Assembly: GCF_014773385.1 (NCBI RefSeq)
Contig: NZ_JACXAI010000042.1
Location: 1-49,257 of the forward strand
Direction of reading: 5' to 3'
DNA length: 49,257 nt
Source of the DNA: Metabacillus arenae
GTDB taxonomy: Bacteria; Bacillota; Bacilli; Bacillales; Bacillaceae
Positions 27,648-35,864 of the stretch are shown here, in pieces. Position 1 is the stretch's first letter; each line of letters opens with the position of its first letter. Position numbers and translations under genes: made by a program. The notes under the pieces are model-generated. The model ran no database searches. It saw only the letters and a program-made list of their open reading frames with translations, and had not been told where the DNA came from.

Positions 27648-28319
27648 TTAGTTTGGTCTGTTTTGAATAAAATGATTATAAACTAGCCCGCCAGCAATAA
27701 TGAAAACTGTCATGACATAAGGGATACTTAGCGCAAGGTGCGGGTGGTAAAGTAAAAAAGGCTGCAGATTATGTTCCTGATTAATCATTTTTCCTGCGGT
27801 AAATGCCAGCATTCCGCCTCCAACATAAACAAGACCAGGAAAATGTTCCAATAGCTTTAAAATAAATCGGCTACCCCAAATAATGATCGGCACTGAAATA
27901 AGCAGTCCAATGATCACCAAAGTGGTTTTCCCATTAGCAGCTCCGGCAATTGCAACAACATTATCTAATCCCATCAAAATATCGGCAATCACGATCGTCT
28001 TTACCGCTTTCCAAAGCGATTGGTGACTTTGAATGTTGTCGTTCTTTTCATCTTTTCCAACGATTAAATGGTAAGCAATAAACAGAAGAAATAATCCGCC
28101 AATTAGCTGAAGAAAGGGAATTTTAAGTAAAATGACAGCAAAGCTGGTCAAAACAATCCGCACAGTTATTGCTAAAAAAGTACCTAGCAAAATCGCTTTC
28201 TGCCTTTGCTGTTCAGCTAAATTACGGCAAGCTAATGCAATAACAATGGCATTGTCTCCGCCAAGTATTAAATCTATTCCGATTATCATGAATAAGGAAA
28301 TAAGAAACTCCTGTTCCAT
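27648..28319 (-). CDS. yjbE: YjbE, TerC-family membrane protein
   Basis: A 223-residue integral membrane protein with about seven hydrophobic segments and the two TerC motifs LILGGDNAIV and LMGLDNVVAI, whose Asp-Asn pairs sit in membrane helices and probably bind metal. TerC homologues in Bacillus export manganese and help metallate secreted enzymes. That specific role is inferred for YjbE. GAGG lies 9 bases before the ATG. It is in its B. subtilis position between spx and mecA. No yybP-ykoY riboswitch was seen upstream. Confidence 0.88.
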   Translation of the reverse strand: MEQEFLISLFMIIGIDLILGGDNAIVIALACRNLAEQQRQKAILLGTFLAITVRIVLTSFAVILLKIPFLQLIGGLFLLFIAYHLIVGKDEKNDNIQSHQSLWKAVKTIVIADILMGLDNVVAIAGAANGKTTLVIIGLLISVPIIIWGSRFILKLLEHFPGLVYVGGGMLAFTAGKMINQEHNLQPFLLYHPHLALSIPYVMTVFIIAGGLVYNHFIQNRPN

Positions 28320-28413
28320 CCACTTAACCTCTTTCTGCTCGGTATGTAAATAATGGAAACTTCTTTATGCTTGTACTAAAATATATGACTAAGCCCAATG
28401 AATATGACTTAAT

Positions 28414-28620
28414 GGTGCCAAAAAAGGGTGCCAAAAAAGGGTGCCAGGCACCAAAATGCACAACTGGTGCCAGGCACCAAACCACAAGCCCACAAATTAC
28501 AAAAGGGGGTCTGACCCTAAATGGCAAAGAGTGCTTAACCTTCAAAACATGAAAAGGTTTTATAGAAGGGTGCCAGGCACCAAAATAAAAAAAGGTGCCT
28601 GGCACCCATAGTGGCACCCA
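28414..28620. repeat. Cluster of GGTGCC palindromes (REP-like)
   Basis: GGTGCCWGGCACC occurs at 28440-28452, 28466-28478, 28569-28581 and 28594-28606. Half-sites lie at 28414 and 28427 and near 28612. A related odd palindrome, GGGTCTGACCC, is at 28507-28517. The last two 13-mers face each other and form a 14-bp hairpin. The cluster lies in the divergent yjbE-mecA spacer. Similar palindromes are common in Bacillaceae intergenic DNA, as far as I recall. A link to REP-associated tyrosine transposases is inference. Confidence 0.75.
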
Positions 28621-28762
28621 TAGGTAAATAACTGTTTTTTAGAATTGGGTGTTTTTTTATTTCTTTTACGATTGTTTTATCATAAAATAGGAGTACAAGA
28701 ATTCTTCTTAACAAAAAGAGGGTTTTTGTACTATAAATGTTTTTAGCTGTTTCGCGCTAACG

Positions 28763-28787
28763 GTTAGAAAATAGACGTTTTGGGTAA
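28763..28787 (+). promoter_or_regulatory. Possible SigB-type promoter of mecA
   Basis: GTTAGA (28763-28768) and GGGTAA (28782-28787), 13 bases apart, resemble the SigB pattern GTTTAA-N12-15-GGGTAT. The match is partial. Confidence 0.3.
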
Positions 28788-28860
28788 AGTGTAGTAAAGT
28801 ACAACTAATCGGGGGTTTAGTTGTCCCTTCAACATCTTAAATAGAGGGGAAGGATGACAA

Positions 28861-29535
28861 ATGGAAATAGAGCGTATTAATGAACATACTGTTAAATTTT
28901 ATATTTCTTACGGTGATATCGAAGATCGCGGCTTTGATCGTGAAGAGATTTGGTACAATCGGGAAAGAAGTGAAGAGCTTTTTTGGGAAATGATGGATGA
29001 AGTTCATGAGGAAGAGGATTTCATGGTTGAAGGGCCGCTTTGGATTCAAGTTCAAGCCCTCGATAAAGGACTTGAAGTAATCGTAACAAGAGCACAGATG
29101 TCAAAAGACGGACAGAAAATTGAGCTTCCTATTTCAGAAGACAAGCTAAAAGATCTCCCGGTTGATGAAAATATTGAATCAATGCTTGATCATCATTTTA
29201 ATAAATCCGACCAAACAAAGGCTTCTTCTACAAGTACAGATGATACTCAGCAGCTTGAATTTGTACTGAAATTTGATGACTTTGAAAATCTCATCTCTTT
29301 ATCAAAGAACACGGTCAATGGATTTGACAACAGTCTTTATTCCTTCGAGAATCAATACTATTTATTTGTAAATTTCGAGGAAGATGAACAAGAAGATGAA
29401 GAAGTTGAGAATATTTTAAGCATTCTGTTGGAATATGGACAAGAGTCAAAATTAACTATTCACCGATTAGAAGAGTATGGCAAAGAAGTCATCAAAAACC
29501 ATGCTTTAAAAACAATACGGAAGCATTTTTCTTAA
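28861..29535 (+). CDS. mecA: MecA, ClpC adaptor protein
   Basis: A 224-residue acidic protein (B. subtilis MecA 218). It starts MEIERINEHTVKFYIS and has two domains joined by a Ser/Thr/Asp-rich linker at about residues 118-130. The N-terminal domain recognises targets such as ComK and ComS; the C-terminal domain binds ClpC and assembles its hexamer, so ComK is degraded outside competence. AGGGGAAGGA lies before the ATG. A terminator follows. Confidence 0.95.
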   Translation: MEIERINEHTVKFYISYGDIEDRGFDREEIWYNRERSEELFWEMMDEVHEEEDFMVEGPLWIQVQALDKGLEVIVTRAQMSKDGQKIELPISEDKLKDLPVDENIESMLDHHFNKSDQTKASSTSTDDTQQLEFVLKFDDFENLISLSKNTVNGFDNSLYSFENQYYLFVNFEEDEQEDEEVENILSILLEYGQESKLTIHRLEEYGKEVIKNHALKTIRKHFS

Positions 29536-29563
29536 TAGGAAATGCTGAAACTATATCCTATAT

Positions 29564-29597
29564 AAAAACCCGTCATAAAACTTGACGGGTTTTTTCT
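29564..29597 (+). terminator. Terminator after mecA
   Basis: AAAACCCGTCA and TGACGGGTTTT form an 11-bp perfect stem with a T-run. The gap to 29786 has only a small CACCC/GGGTG hairpin near 29704-29718. Confidence 0.9.
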
Positions 29598-29786
29598 TTT
29601 TTTGACAGGATTTCTTTGGTGACTGTCGAATTATAAGATGATTTGGCTTTTTCTTAAGGCAAATGGTGAATCTCCGACTGCTTCAAGTAAGCATCCTAAC
29701 ACTCACCCTGTTGGGGTGCCTAACTATGTTTCAATCACAGGAAAATAGTACAAAAACAGCTGGAGAATAAAAGGAGGTAAGCTCAG

Positions 29787-30962
29787 GTGTTTATTGCACA
29801 AGATGAAAAGGGGAAAATCTTTTCTTTAGCTGATTATCAAGATAAGCCCCATGAACTATTACATGTTAAAAAAAGTAAACGATTTTTTTGTCCGATTTGT
29901 AAAAATGGATTAGAGTTGAAATTAGGTAAGATTCGCACCTTTCATTTTGCCCACAAAAAAACAGAAAGCTGTTCATATCATTCTGAACTAGAGAGTGAGG
30001 AACATAGAAACGGCAAGCTTCACTTATATCATTGGCTAAAAAAACAAGACGGCGTAACAGCCCGCTTGGAGCATTATCTTCCCGATATCATGCAAAGACC
30101 AGATACATATTTTCAATGTCACAATGGTCAATTTGCAATAGAATTCCAATGTTCAACAATCGATCAAACCCTTTTTCGAAAAAGAACCCAAATGTATCTG
30201 GAAAAACGAATAACCCCAATATGGATCGTCTCATCAAAGTATATCAACAAATCTTCATCTACAATGTATCGATTTTCTCCATTTCTATGGCTTTTCCTTC
30301 AACAAGCGGGTTCATCAACAAGGATACTTGCTTACCACACTAGCAGTGAATCTCTACTTCATTTATCTTCCATAGTTTCATTTACAAAACAAAATGCGGC
30401 GGCAAATATGGAAATCATAAAGCTTTCTGAGCTCAATATAACATCTTTATTAAATAGGCAACCAGAATTTAGAATTCCGAAGGATTGGTTAATAAGGGTA
30501 AAAAATCACCGATTAAAACCAACTTTACATGAAACAAAGGAAGATCGAAATTTTAGAGAAAAGCTGTATATTGAAAAACAGCTCTCCATTCAAAATCTTC
30601 CTTCAAAAGTGTTCATCCCTGTCATGGCTGGATATGTTTTTGAAAACCATGTCTTTCAATGGCAAACTTATATTCTTCTTTTTTTAGATAAATTCTCCCT
30701 TCACACTTCATTTACAACAACATTAATTTCCAAGCACCTGAAATTCTTACTAAACAAAGAATATTTGAAAAAACGTTACCTTATAAATTCTCCTGACCTT
30801 TCCCTACCCATCCGCCAATACCTGGATGCATTATGCACATTCAACTATTTGAAAAAAACGAAAGATAATACTTATATAAAAGTAAAACCATTCGACTGGA
30901 ATGACACAATTGATAACTTATTAAAAAGGGATAAACAAATCCTGATTCAAAAAAAGACATAA
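29787..30962 (+). CDS. coiA: CoiA, competence protein with nuclease-like domain
   Basis: The 391-residue protein starts with GTG, 8 bases after AAGGAGGT. The N-terminus has a CPICKNGLELK zinc-ribbon-like element followed by FHFAHKK. The middle FAIEFQCSTID carries the E-x-Q residues of a PD-(D/E)XK nuclease-like core. CoiA is needed for recombination of transforming DNA in streptococci; its Bacillus role is less clear. It follows mecA, as in B. subtilis. The C-terminal half has no recognisable motifs. Confidence 0.9.
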   Translation: MFIAQDEKGKIFSLADYQDKPHELLHVKKSKRFFCPICKNGLELKLGKIRTFHFAHKKTESCSYHSELESEEHRNGKLHLYHWLKKQDGVTARLEHYLPDIMQRPDTYFQCHNGQFAIEFQCSTIDQTLFRKRTQMYLEKRITPIWIVSSKYINKSSSTMYRFSPFLWLFLQQAGSSTRILAYHTSSESLLHLSSIVSFTKQNAAANMEIIKLSELNITSLLNRQPEFRIPKDWLIRVKNHRLKPTLHETKEDRNFREKLYIEKQLSIQNLPSKVFIPVMAGYVFENHVFQWQTYILLFLDKFSLHTSFTTTLISKHLKFLLNKEYLKKRYLINSPDLSLPIRQYLDALCTFNYLKKTKDNTYIKVKPFDWNDTIDNLLKRDKQILIQKKT

Positions 30963-31108
30963 AATGAAGCAAAACAAGGAGAAAATCCTACCCATCAATT
31001 GGAAAATAGAGGGAGTTTTCCTACTAGTTTATACCTAATCTTAGGTTTGAACTGAACTTTAACCTTGAATCAAGAAGATTTGAAAAATAGAATTAATTTT
31101 ACAAAAAT

Positions 31109-31133
31109 CCCGAGGAGTATTTATATCCTCAGG
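31109..31133 (-). terminator. Terminator of moaB overlapping its stop codon
   Basis: On the minus strand CCTGAGGA (31133-31126) pairs with TCCTCGGG (31116-31109), then TTTTT. The TGA stop codon at 31131-31129 lies in the first arm. Confidence 0.7.
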
Positions 31134-31641
31134 CGTCTTTCCTAATTTCTCTTACTACATGAGTCATTTCAGGAATAATAAGCTTGTCCATTGCTAATTT
31201 TACTGCACCTGAAGAGCCTGGCATTGAAAAAACAGCGGTATCTTCGGCGACTCCTGCTATTGCTCTGCTTAAGATAGCAGCAGATCCTATATCTTCTAAA
31301 TAGCTGAGCATGCGAAATATTTCACCAAACCCGTCTAATTGCTTATCTAAAAGTTCCTTGACAACTTCTACTGTAACATCTCGTTTTGCAATCCCGGTCC
31401 CGCCGTTTAATAAAATAACATCGACAGATCTGTCCTCACATCCAGAGACTATTGCTTCTTTAATTAAATGGTAATCATCTGTAACAATCTCATAGCCAAG
31501 AATTGAGTGGCCGTTTTCCTTTAATTTAGATAGAATCAAGCTGCCGCTTTTATCTGTTTCTTTTGTACGTGTATCACTAACTGTAATCACCTTGCATCTA
31601 ATGGTTTTAGGTGCTTCCTCTTTATGTTGTTTAACACTCAT
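31129..31641 (-). CDS. moaB: MoaB, molybdenum cofactor biosynthesis protein
   Basis: A 170-residue MoaB/Mog-family protein with the molybdopterin-binding motif LNGGTGIAKRDVT (about residues 78-90) and the SMPGSSGAV segment. Family members adenylylate molybdopterin or contribute to molybdenum cofactor assembly. AAAGGAGAG lies ahead of the ATG. It is divergent from pepF and is an insertion relative to the B. subtilis coiA-pepF order. No other molybdenum genes are in the window. Confidence 0.9.
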   Translation of the reverse strand: MSVKQHKEEAPKTIRCKVITVSDTRTKETDKSGSLILSKLKENGHSILGYEIVTDDYHLIKEAIVSGCEDRSVDVILLNGGTGIAKRDVTVEVVKELLDKQLDGFGEIFRMLSYLEDIGSAAILSRAIAGVAEDTAVFSMPGSSGAVKLAMDKLIIPEMTHVVREIRKDA

Positions 31642-31843
31642 GTACTCTCTCCTTTGAATTTTTTAATTTTAAATAAATTCTACTCTAATTTGTATGCTAG
31701 AGGCAATTAAGTGAAAAATAAATACCAGAAAATGAAGCTAGGGGCATATCTCTTGAAATACTAGAGCCATAAAGGATATTCTTAAGTTTATATAGAATAT
31801 TAAGAGTACAAGCGAATAATTTTTGATAAGGGGGAATAGATAC

Positions 31844-33658
31844 ATGAGTGAACAAACAACGGTAAAGAAGCTGCCATCAAGAGATGAGATTTCTGCTGAG
31901 GATACATGGCGTTTAGAGGATATTTTTGAAAATGATGAAGCATGGGATAAGGAATTTCAGCAAGTTAAAGAAGCACTGCCGAAAATTGGTGAGTATCAAG
32001 GAAAACTTGGCGAATCTGCTGATGTATTATATGAAGCACTTGCTTATCAGGATGAAGTTATGGAACGTCTCGGAAAATTATATACATACGCACATATGAG
32101 ATATGATCAGGATACAACGAATTCTTACTATCAAGGACAAAACGATAAAGCGGCAAATCTTTATACTCAAGCGTCAAGCGCTGCTTCTTATATTATCCCA
32201 GAGTTATTGTCGCTTGATGAAGAAAAGGTGAAGCAATTTTTATCGGAAAAAGAAGAGTTAAAGCTCTATGAACATGCTTTGGATGAAATTAACCGCCAGC
32301 GGCCACATGTTTTATCAGCTGAACAGGAAGCCCTGCTTGCTCAGGCCTCAGATGCTTTAAGTGCTTCAAGTAATACTTTTGGAATGTTGAATAATGCTGA
32401 TCTTGAGTTCCCGTCGATAAAAGATGAAGACGGAGAAGAGGTTGAGGTCACCCATGGACGATATATTCGTTTCCTGGAAAGCTCTGACGGGCGCGTTCGC
32501 GAAGCTGCTTTTAAAGCGGTCTATTCTACATATGGCAGCTATAAAAACACGTTTGCCAGCACACTAAGCGGAGCTGTGAAAAAAGACAACTTCTATGCTC
32601 AGGTTCGAAATTATGAAAGTGCCCGTCAAGCGGCATTGAGTGACAATAACATTCCGGAAGAAGTATATGAAAATCTTGTGAAAACAGTGAATAAACACCT
32701 TCCGCTCCTACAACGATACATTGAATTGAGAAAGAAAGTGCTAGAGCTTGATGAACTTCATATGTATGATTTGTATACACCTCTGATTAAAGAGGTCAAA
32801 ATGGAAATTCCGTATAATGAAGCTAAAGATTATTTGTTAAAAGGATTAGCCCCATTAGGCGAGGAATATTTAGAAATCTTAAAAGAGGGCTTTGAAAATC
32901 GCTGGGTAGATGTCCATGAGAATAAAGGGAAGCGCAGCGGAGCTTATTCATCAGGGGCATATGGGACAAACCCATATATCTTAATGAACTGGCAAGATAA
33001 TGTGAATAACCTATTCACACTAGCTCATGAATTCGGTCACTCCGTTCACAGCTACTACACACGAAAGTTTCAGCCATATCCATATGGCAATTACTCAATT
33101 TTTGTGGCAGAGGTTGCTTCTACATGTAATGAAAACCTATTGAATGACTATTTATTAAAAACGATTGATGACGAAAAGCAGCGGTTATATTTGTTAAATC
33201 ACTATCTTGAAGGTTTTAGAGGAACTGTATTCCGCCAAACGATGTTTGCAGAGTTTGAGCATGATATTCATAAAAAAGCCCAAGACGGAGAGCCGTTAAC
33301 CCCTGAATTGTTAACCAGCACCTATTATGAACTAAATAAGAAATACTTTGGTGAAAAATTGGTGATTGATGAAGAAATTGGCTTAGAGTGGGCCCGTATA
33401 CCACACTTTTACTACAATTATTACGTGTATCAATATGCAACAGGATTCAGTGCTGCTACAGCGTTGAGCAAGCAAATTTTAGAAGAAGGTCAACCGGCAG
33501 TTGACCGCTATCTTGAATTCTTAAAGTCGGGAAGCTCTGATTATCCAATTGAAGTTCTAAAAAAAGCAGGCGTCGATATGACATCTGCGGAGCCAATCGA
33601 AGAAGCGTTAAAAGTATTTGAAGAAAAGCTGACTGAAATGGAACAGCTGCTTTCATAA
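31844..33658 (+). CDS. pepF: Oligoendopeptidase F
   Basis: M3-family zinc metallopeptidase of 604 residues from the ATG at 31844 (AAGGGGG upstream; an in-frame start 21 bases earlier has no good signal). The zinc motif HEFGH is at about residues 395-399, with a glutamate ligand downstream in VAEVAST. It cleaves short peptides in the cytoplasm, consistent with two peptide importers nearby. PepF overexpression affects sporulation phosphorelay peptides in B. subtilis. The gene is convergent with yizD across a shared hairpin. Confidence 0.95.
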   Translation: MSEQTTVKKLPSRDEISAEDTWRLEDIFENDEAWDKEFQQVKEALPKIGEYQGKLGESADVLYEALAYQDEVMERLGKLYTYAHMRYDQDTTNSYYQGQNDKAANLYTQASSAASYIIPELLSLDEEKVKQFLSEKEELKLYEHALDEINRQRPHVLSAEQEALLAQASDALSASSNTFGMLNNADLEFPSIKDEDGEEVEVTHGRYIRFLESSDGRVREAAFKAVYSTYGSYKNTFASTLSGAVKKDNFYAQVRNYESARQAALSDNNIPEEVYENLVKTVNKHLPLLQRYIELRKKVLELDELHMYDLYTPLIKEVKMEIPYNEAKDYLLKGLAPLGEEYLEILKEGFENRWVDVHENKGKRSGAYSSGAYGTNPYILMNWQDNVNNLFTLAHEFGHSVHSYYTRKFQPYPYGNYSIFVAEVASTCNENLLNDYLLKTIDDEKQRLYLLNHYLEGFRGTVFRQTMFAEFEHDIHKKAQDGEPLTPELLTSTYYELNKKYFGEKLVIDEEIGLEWARIPHFYYNYYVYQYATGFSAATALSKQILEEGQPAVDRYLEFLKSGSSDYPIEVLKKAGVDMTSAEPIEEALKVFEEKLTEMEQLLS

Positions 33659-33666
33659 TAAACCAA

Positions 33667-33695
33667 AAGAATGCACCGGAATCCGGTGCATTCTT
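33667..33695. terminator. Bidirectional hairpin between pepF and yizD
   Basis: A 14-base perfect inverted repeat (AAGAATGCACCGGA and its complement around one base) lies between the convergent genes. T-richness after either arm is modest. Confidence 0.75.
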
Positions 33696-33699
33696 CTAT

Positions 33700-33873
33700 T
33701 TAGAATCCCTTAAATGTTTTTCGGTGACTAACTAGGTAGATTGTAACCAAGATCGTGATGAATAATAATGGTGAAGTAATGAACAAAGGTGCCATTTTCA
33801 TTAACCCAAGAATGTTGAGAAAAAAAGTGAATACGATTGCCGCCACAGCAATGATCAATGGAACAAACCTCAC
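33700..33873 (-). CDS. yizD: YizD-like small membrane protein
   Basis: A 57-residue minus-strand gene starting at GTG 33873, with AAGGAGG about 7 bases upstream. The product is almost entirely two hydrophobic helices (VPLIIAVAAIVFTFFLNIL and FITSPLLFITILVTIYLV) ending in a basic tail SHRKTFKGF. B. subtilis has the 56-residue YizD at this place between pepF and yjbH. The longer overlapping frame at 33728-33943 is a shadow. The function is unknown. Confidence 0.75.
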   Translation of the reverse strand: MRFVPLIIAVAAIVFTFFLNILGLMKMAPLFITSPLLFITILVTIYLVSHRKTFKGF

Positions 33874-33933
33874 AAAAATTCCTCCTTGTCCGTTCTCTTA
33901 TACGTATATATGTAATGCTCCTTGATTTTATGC

Positions 33934-33999
33934 TTTGTGACATTTTTGTGAAAAAGGTCTGAACACCTTGTCAAAACTAGTCACAATTTGATATATTAT
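33934..33999 (+). promoter_or_regulatory. roxS promoter with ResD-like and Rex-like sites
   Basis: Two direct TTTGTGAMA boxes (33934-33942 and 33945-33953) lie 11 bp apart, one helical turn, resembling the ResD site TTTGTGAAT. TTGTCA...TCACAA (33968-33986) resembles a Rex half-site pair, overlaps the -35 and is one base wider than the consensus. The -10 is TATATT (33992-33997) or TATTAT (33994-33999). ResD activation and Rex repression of roxS are known in B. subtilis; binding here is inferred. Confidence 0.7.
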
Positions 34000-34003
34000 A
34001 GAT

Positions 34004-34133
34004 GTGAAGTTGATCACAAACAAACATTTACCCCTTTGTTTGACCGTGAAAAATTTCTCCCATCCCCTTTGTTGTCGTTAAGACATATTATTAGGGAGGT
34101 TGCGCTTTATCCCGAGCGTAACCTTCCTTTTTA
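34004..34133 (+). ncRNA. roxS: RoxS (RsaE) small regulatory RNA
   Basis: A short transcript of about 130 nt is bounded by a promoter and a terminator with a 13-bp stem (34094-34106 with 34115-34127) followed by TTTTT. It contains the conserved C-rich unpaired motifs of the RsaE/RoxS family: ACCCCTTTGTTTG (34031-34043) and TTTCTCCCATCCCCTTTG (34054-34071). It lies between yizD and yjbH, where RoxS is in B. subtilis, and near pepF and yjbH as for RsaE in Staphylococcus. RoxS pairs with mRNAs of central metabolism and NAD-linked enzymes to balance redox. The 5' end is inferred from the -10. Confidence 0.92.
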
Positions 34134-34192
34134 TATATTTTGTAAGCGATTTCCGATTTGGTGCCCCTGCTTTTTATTGAATGGAGAAAGTG

Positions 34193-34500
34193 GTGCCATA
34201 GAGCAGAAGACGACATGCATAGAACCGGTAAACTCATGCATTGAAGCAAAAAAGCCGTTCATAGGAAAGGGAAACTCGTTCATAGGACAGAGTAACTCGT
34301 GCATAGAGCAGAAGTCGTTCATAGAACCGATAAGCTCGTGTATAGAAGTAAAAAACTCGTTCATAGGACAGAGTAACTCGTGCATAGAACAGAAGTCGAT
34401 CATAGAACCGGTAAACTCATGCATAGAAGTAAAAAGTTGTTCATAGAAAAGGGAAACTCGTTCACAGGACAAGAGGCCGTGCATAGAACTCGTTAACTAG
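34193..34500. repeat. Array of about fifteen 18-21-nt units with CATAGA core
   Basis: Most units are exactly 21 nt, two are 18, and two near the right end are 19-20. The consensus is CGTKCATAGAACNGRWAAACT. A higher-order step is visible: CGTTCATAGGACAGAG starts at 34277 and 34358, 81 bases apart (21+18+21+21). Because units are mostly multiples of three, both strands stay open: the minus-strand frame reads SMHEFTGSM-type heptads and the plus-strand frame NSCIEQK-type heptads. Neither has a credible start. It lies between the roxS terminator and yjbH. Confidence 0.85.
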
Positions 34501-34549
34501 TCCAAAAAGAGAAATAGCAGTTTTCGGATCTAATGATATCGTAAATCTA

Positions 34550-34577
34550 AAAAAGCACCTGAATATCCAGGTGCTTT
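34550..34577 (-). terminator. Terminator of the yjbI-yjbH operon
   Basis: AAAGCACCTG (34552-34561) and CAGGTGCTTT (34568-34577), a 10-bp stem. The minus-strand T-run follows. The stem overlaps the yjbH stop codon. Confidence 0.85.
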
Positions 34578-35457
34578 ACTCTATATATCGCCAGAAGGTA
34601 GCGTGTTTGACTGGGACTCTTTCCGCTTTTCTGGCAAGAATAAACTTTTTCATTTCTTTTTCTACTTCGTCCATAGTCATATTGTAGACGACAGCAATTT
34701 CTTTTGAAGCGACAAACTTGTAATAATGAAGAAAAACCTCTAAAGGTGGGTTTTCTGATGGTCTTGGGATATCTTCAAGCATTTCGAATAATACTTGTTC
34801 ATATAAATCATACGAATAATAGCCAGTTACTTTTAGTCCTTCATCCTCAACTCTTTGATTAAAGAAGGCTAGTGTTGGAATTTCTGTAACTTCCATTTCT
34901 GAAGTAATCTTTAAATCACATTGTAATGCCTTGATGGCACTTGGAGAATGGAGGTCAGTTTGAAACAAATCGACATCAAGGTTAATTTCTTTGGCGATTT
35001 CTATTAGTACGCTCTCTTGGGCAATATTTTGTTTTTCGAGAAATAATACTTCCTGCATTTTTCTCAAGAAACGGATTCCGGCTCGCCTTCCTTGTAATTC
35101 GGCAGCCTTAATAGCAACTGATGCAATGTAGGGAGAATTGATTGGATTTTCAAACCAAATGTTTCCATCACAAGACATTCCTGAGCGGCTGCCTGTCTTT
35201 TCCCACGCTTCAGCCAATTTTTCCGGCTTCTTGCGTTTTGTAACATTCAGAGCAGCGATTTTTCCGCTAATAATATGGCGTAAAGTAAAAAAGCGGCCGT
35301 ACTGAATTTGCAGCTTTTTTATTATAGGTTCTAAGGCCCAGCACTCAGGACATAATGGGTCAATAAACATATATATTTCAAGAGGCTTCTTTGAGTGGCC
35401 TTGACAGTGTGAGAAAAAGATTTTGTTTTTTTCTTGTCCACTGTTGAATAGCATCAC
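34576..35457 (-). CDS. yjbH: YjbH (SpxH), ClpXP adaptor for Spx
   Basis: A DsbA/thioredoxin-like protein of 293 residues with CPECW (Cys36, Cys39) in the segment [14 protein letters not shown]. YjbH binds Spx and hands it to ClpXP; stress-induced aggregation of YjbH stabilises Spx. AAAGGAGAG lies upstream of tandem GTG (35457) and ATG (35454) codons, and either could start. The GTG overlaps the yjbI stop (GTGA), so translation is coupled to yjbI. Confidence 0.93.
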   Translation of the reverse strand: MMLFNSGQEKNKIFFSHCQGHSKKPLEIYMFIDPLCPECWALEPIIKKLQIQYGRFFTLRHIISGKIAALNVTKRKKPEKLAEAWEKTGSRSGMSCDGNIWFENPINSPYIASVAIKAAELQGRRAGIRFLRKMQEVLFLEKQNIAQESVLIEIAKEINLDVDLFQTDLHSPSAIKALQCDLKITSEMEVTEIPTLAFFNQRVEDEGLKVTGYYSYDLYEQVLFEMLEDIPRPSENPPLEVFLHYYKFVASKEIAVVYNMTMDEVEKEMKKFILARKAERVPVKHATFWRYIE

Positions 35458-35864
35458 GAAGACTCTCCTTTCTTATCTGTCTTGCCTTCAGGAGTATTTA
35501 CCATGTGTTTTGCTGTCAACTCCAGCCGCGAATAGAAAAAATCTCGGAATTCCCCTTGTAATCCGACTTCATCCATCGCCTCAGCCATACAAGCAAGCCA
35601 TGCCTTTGCATGGGATGGAGTGATAGGGAACGGCAAATGGCGGGCACGGAGCATTGGGTGTCCATGTTCGTCTGTATAATAAGAAGGACCGCCTAAATAT
35701 TGGGTTAAAAACTGCTTTTGCTTTCTTGCAGTTTCTGTAAGATCTTCTGGGAAAATAGGGGCTAGTAGTGGATGCTTTTGCACCTTTGAGTAAAAGACAT
35801 CGACAAGCTGCCAAAGAAGTTCTTCGCCAATTGCATCGTATGGTGTATGAAAAGACTCTGCCAT
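35454..35864 (-). CDS. yjbI: YjbI, truncated haemoglobin (group II)
   Basis: From the ATG at 35864 (AAAGGAG 8 bases upstream) it has 136 residues, near YjbI's 132. Features of truncated globins are YDAIGEE at the start, Tyr25 in VDVFYSKV (B10 position), GGPSYYT, and the proximal His76 in [10 protein letters not shown] Trp in AKAWLACM fits group II. It is reported to protect thiol chemistry together with YjbH. First gene of the yjbI-yjbH operon. Confidence 0.93.
   Translation of the reverse strand: MAESFHTPYDAIGEELLWQLVDVFYSKVQKHPLLAPIFPEDLTETARKQKQFLTQYLGGPSYYTDEHGHPMLRARHLPFPITPSHAKAWLACMAEAMDEVGLQGEFRDFFYSRLELTAKHMVNTPEGKTDKKGESS

Noticed and set aside
28320-28860. Manganese riboswitch (yybP-ykoY) for yjbE
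   Set aside because: The upstream sequence consists of palindromic repeats and lacks the conserved riboswitch core.
30032-30343. 103-codon frame within coiA
   Set aside because: Out-of-frame shadow of coiA.
33988-34446. 152-codon plus-strand frame starting with TTG
   Set aside because: It would translate the RoxS RNA and the repeat array; no ribosome binding site and the RNA has a terminator at 34133.
34131-34484. 117-codon minus-strand frame in the CATAGA array
   Set aside because: Heptad repeats follow from the DNA unit length; no credible start.
34193-34500. CRISPR array
   Set aside because: Units are contiguous with no unique spacers of constant length, and no cas genes are present; the same holds for 4779-5337.
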